From Burkholderiales bacterium C2 (GTDB taxonomy: Bacteria; Pseudomonadota; Gammaproteobacteria; Burkholderiales; Burkholderiaceae_C): a stretch of DNA of 64,000 nt. Below, one piece after another: positions 61,988 to 64,000 of the stretch. The stretch covers positions 1 to 64,000 of the forward strand of contig SCOI01000022.1 of NCBI GenBank assembly GCA_005503085.1, given 5' to 3'. A program made the position numbers and the translations under genes. The number at the start of each line of letters is the position of its first letter. Position 1 is the first letter of the stretch. The notes below the pieces were generated by a model. The model made no database searches, was not told where the DNA came from, and saw only the letters and a list, made by a program, of their open reading frames with translations.

Positions 61988-62140
61988 TCAGGCGCCCAGC
62001 AGGGCCAGCAGCGAGGTGGCGCCGAACAGGGCCAGCAGCGCAGCGAAAGCATAGGTCTCGATGCGGCCGCTGGACGCGCTGGCGGAATCGGCCAGCAGAT
62101 AGGCGTTGTTGTGGCTCAGCGAAATATTAGCGTTGGTCAT
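61988..62140 (-). CDS. Small 50-aa membrane protein
   Basis: ATG 62140 to TGA 61988 on the minus strand. Translation: MTNANISLSHNNAYLLADS, an S/A/R-rich stretch (ASASSGRIETYAF), then a hydrophobic tail (AALLALFGATSLLALLGA) long enough to cross the membrane. GGAGA lies about 9 bp upstream. The palindrome-like CATTCAAATGAATG is at 62160-62173. Not recognised. Its codon use and ribosome site support it, but it is short; C-terminal anchor topology is inferred. Confidence 0.6.
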   Translation of the reverse strand: MTNANISLSHNNAYLLADSASASSGRIETYAFAALLALFGATSLLALLGA

Positions 62141-62220
62141 GATTTGAGTCTCCGTTGCCATTCAAATGAATGACTTCGGGAGCGATTCTGGCATGACTAA
62201 GTGAAAACCCTGTGAAAAAC

Positions 62221-63132
62221 CTAAGGGTTTTCGCTAATAAACACCGATTCCCGGGTCCGCAGCAGGGGCAGCAGCTGGATGGCCAACATGCTGGCCAGGA
62301 TCAGGCCGCAGCCCAGCAGGCCGGCCTCACCCAGCCGATCGCCCATCAGCAGATAGCCGAACAGCGCCGCGAACAGGGTTTCGGAGGACAGGATGATGGC
62401 GGCATCGGCCGCATGGGCATAGCGCTGGGCCACCACCTGGGCGGTGAAGGCCACGCCCACCGACAGCACGCCGGTATAGGCAATCGGCAGCGACGCCGCC
62501 TGCAGGCCGGCCCAGCTGAGCGGCTCGAACAGCAGGGCCCAGGCCAGCGACAGCAGGCCGCAGACCAGGAACTGCCCGCCCGCCACCAGAAAGGGCGCGT
62601 TCATCCGGTCGGCCACCCGGCCGACCAGCAACACATGCAGGGCCCAGGGCAGGGCGGAGGCGATGATCCAGCTGTCCCCCAGACTGACCTGCAGCGTGTG
62701 AGCGCCGGACAGCAAAAAGGCGCCCACCAGGCAGGCCAGCGCACCGGGCCAGACTGACCAGTGCGGCAGCTGGCGCAGCAGCAGCCAGCCGAGCACCGGC
62801 ACCAGAGGCACATACAGCGCCGTCAGGAAGCCGGCATTGGTGACCGTGGTACTGACGATGCCGATCTGCTGCATCGCCGCGCCCAGCAGCAGTAGGCTGC
62901 CCAGGCCGGCTATCTTCAGCCCGTCGACCGGCTGCAGCGCGCGGCTCTGCCGCTGCAGACCCTGCCACTCGCGCCAGGCCAGCGGGGCCACGACCAGGGC
63001 ACCGATCAGAAAGCGCACGCCGGTGAAGGCCATAGGCCCGACATCGGCCATGCCATGGCTTTGCGCGACAAAGGCCGAGCCCCAGATCAGGGCGATGAGA
63101 ACGAGCAGGAAATTGGCTTGGACGCGGGACAC
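62221..63132 (-). CDS. EamA/DMT-family transporter
   Basis: 303 aa from GTG 63132, about ten hydrophobic segments. N-terminal repeat opens NFLLVLIALIWGSAFVAQSHGMADVGPMAFTGVRFLIGALVVAPLAW; second repeat ends AAIILSSETLFAALFGYLLMGDRLG, the usual EamA close. Start is uncertain: the frame stays open to 63201 through a terminator-like hairpin, so a TTG at 63147 cannot be excluded. Substrate unknown. Confidence 0.82.
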   Translation of the reverse strand: MSRVQANFLLVLIALIWGSAFVAQSHGMADVGPMAFTGVRFLIGALVVAPLAWREWQGLQRQSRALQPVDGLKIAGLGSLLLLGAAMQQIGIVSTTVTNAGFLTALYVPLVPVLGWLLLRQLPHWSVWPGALACLVGAFLLSGAHTLQVSLGDSWIIASALPWALHVLLVGRVADRMNAPFLVAGGQFLVCGLLSLAWALLFEPLSWAGLQAASLPIAYTGVLSVGVAFTAQVVAQRYAHAADAAIILSSETLFAALFGYLLMGDRLGEAGLLGCGLILASMLAIQLLPLLRTRESVFISENP

Positions 63133-63143
63133 AGACGGCGGGC

Positions 63144-63184
63144 GCAAAAATGAGCAAGGGCGGGATGATAAGTCCCGCCCTTGC
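63144..63184 (-). terminator. Terminator after the BI-1 gene
   Basis: GCAAGGGCGGGA (63154-63165), 7-nt loop, and TCCCGCCCTTGC (63173-63184), then on the minus strand CATTTTTGCG. A strong 12-bp stem with a T run. It sits only about 12 bp upstream of the DMT transporter start codon. Confidence 0.75.
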
Positions 63185-63278
63185 TTCTCGATCACAGACA
63201 AGGCGTTGGCCGCGCCGCGCCGAGAACGACTTGCGCCCCCTTGGGGGGCGTTCGCGTACTCGCGGGCGGGGGCGCTAT

Positions 63279-63974
63279 TTACTCGTCACGGCCACCGAAG
63301 ATGCCCAGCAGGGCCAGCAGCGACTGGAACACGTTGTAGATGCTCAGGTAGACGCCCAAGGTGGCGGTGATGTAGTTGGTTTCCAGGCCGTCCTGCACAC
63401 GCTTCAGGTCATACAGGATGAAGGCCGAGAAGATGCCGATCGCCAGCACCGACAGCGTGATCATCAAGGCGCTGGACTGCAGGAAGATGTTGGCGATGCC
63501 GGCCACCAGCAACATGATCATGCCGATGAAGAGGAACTTGCCCATCGAGCTCAGATCGCGCTTGATCACCGAGGACAGCGAGGCCATGCCGAGGAAGATC
63601 GCACCGGTGCCGGCGAAGGCCGTCATGATCAGGCTGGCGCCATTGGCCAGGCCCAGCACCGTGCCGACCAGGCGCGACAGCATCACGCCCATGAAGAAGG
63701 TGAAGGCCAGCAGCATCGGCACGCCGGCGGCCGAGTTCTTGGTCTTCTCGATCGCGTACATGAAGCCGAAGGCGCCGGCCATGAAGACGATCAGGCTGAC
63801 CATCGGCGACATCGCGCGGGCGATGCCGGTGCTGACGCCCAGCCAGGCGCCCAGCACGGTGGGCACCATGGACAGGGCCAGCAGCCAGTAGGTGTTGCGC
63901 AGCACGCGGTTGCGTTCGACGCTGACGGCCGTGCCGCCGGTGGCGGTGGCGTAGTGGTTCAGGTTTTGGTTCAT
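63279..63974 (-). CDS. Bax inhibitor-1 / YccA-family membrane protein
   Basis: 231 aa with seven hydrophobic segments (LRNTYWLLALSMVPTVLGAWLG; MVSLIVFMAGAFGFMYAI; VPMLLAFTFFMGVML; ASLIMTAFAGTGAIFLGMASL; GKFLFIGMIMLLVAGIANIF; LMITLSVLAIGIFSAFILYDLKRV; ATLGVYLSIYNVFQSLLALLG). The end FSAFILYDLKRVQDG and LSIYNVFQSLLALLGIFGG is that of the bacterial BI-1/YccA group. Possible calcium or pH-linked channel; YccA interacts with FtsH. AAGGAGCTGTC precedes the ATG. Confidence 0.93.
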   Translation of the reverse strand: MNQNLNHYATATGGTAVSVERNRVLRNTYWLLALSMVPTVLGAWLGVSTGIARAMSPMVSLIVFMAGAFGFMYAIEKTKNSAAGVPMLLAFTFFMGVMLSRLVGTVLGLANGASLIMTAFAGTGAIFLGMASLSSVIKRDLSSMGKFLFIGMIMLLVAGIANIFLQSSALMITLSVLAIGIFSAFILYDLKRVQDGLETNYITATLGVYLSIYNVFQSLLALLGIFGGRDE

Positions 63975-64000
63975 GACAGCTCCTTGGAGTGGGAATGAGA

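Overview
This is a GC-rich chromosomal window from a betaproteobacterium, most likely order Burkholderiales (Roseateles / Mitsuaria / Pelomonas type; inferred from gene order and protein style, not from a search). The anchors are the rimP-nusA-infB-rbfA-truB-typA block, an FMN riboswitch in front of a monofunctional ribB, and many Burkholderiales-type Bug (tripartite tricarboxylate) receptors.

Layout. 1-2778 is one end of an integrated element: the end of an IS3-type transposase, a Crp/Fnr regulator cut by that IS, a decayed relaxase remnant, and a P4-type integrase next to a tRNA-Ser(GGA) gene. Bases 1075-1240 hold nothing I recognise. 2779-8637 is core: tRNA-Ser, FMN riboswitch-ribB, an NfeD/SPFH pair, a PLP amino-acid decarboxylase and fabI. 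8707-17318 is the translation and transcription operon, with a clear promoter, an intrinsic terminator in its leader and a perfect hairpin between infB and rbfA. 17422-33262 is mixed metabolism: a DMT exporter, a 3-hydroxyisobutyryl-CoA hydrolase-like enzyme, a lipoprotein gamma-glutamyltransferase, MFS, a secreted M14 carboxypeptidase with PKD domain, dusA, ogt, an rhlE-like helicase, a solute-binding protein, rdgC, a FrnE-like DsbA protein, an AstE/AspA-like enzyme and a PIG-L deacetylase.

33380-42909 is a catabolic locus. An IclR regulator diverges from two CoA ligases, two Bug receptors, a class II aldolase and a 2-hydroxyacid dehydrogenase. A ParD/ParE-type toxin-antitoxin pair is embedded in it. 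The IclR/ligase gap carries two exact, mutually inverted copies of a TTCCG-N5-CGGAA operator. 43056-50718 holds a small membrane protein, two divergent orphan response regulators (one with a degenerate receiver) and a hydrolase / isochorismatase / XapX / amidohydrolase / DoxX / MFS operon. The MFS protein is fused to an antibiotic-monooxygenase-like domain.

51644-61954 is a putrescine / beta-alanine catabolic operon (transaminase, puuD-like, puuA-like, spuC-like, aldehyde dehydrogenase) facing an Lrp regulator. Between the spuC-like gene and the aldehyde dehydrogenase sits a foreign-looking cassette of three genes: a monooxygenase-like protein, a 136-aa helical protein and a 789-aa NB-ARC/STAND ATPase with TPR-like repeats. 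The C-terminus of the small protein and the N-terminus of the STAND protein share a 19-residue ungapped similar motif. This is the arrangement expected of a bacterial NLR / amyloid-signalling effector pair, and it is the most exciting candidate here. The window ends with a 50-aa small membrane protein, a DMT transporter and a Bax-inhibitor-1 family protein.
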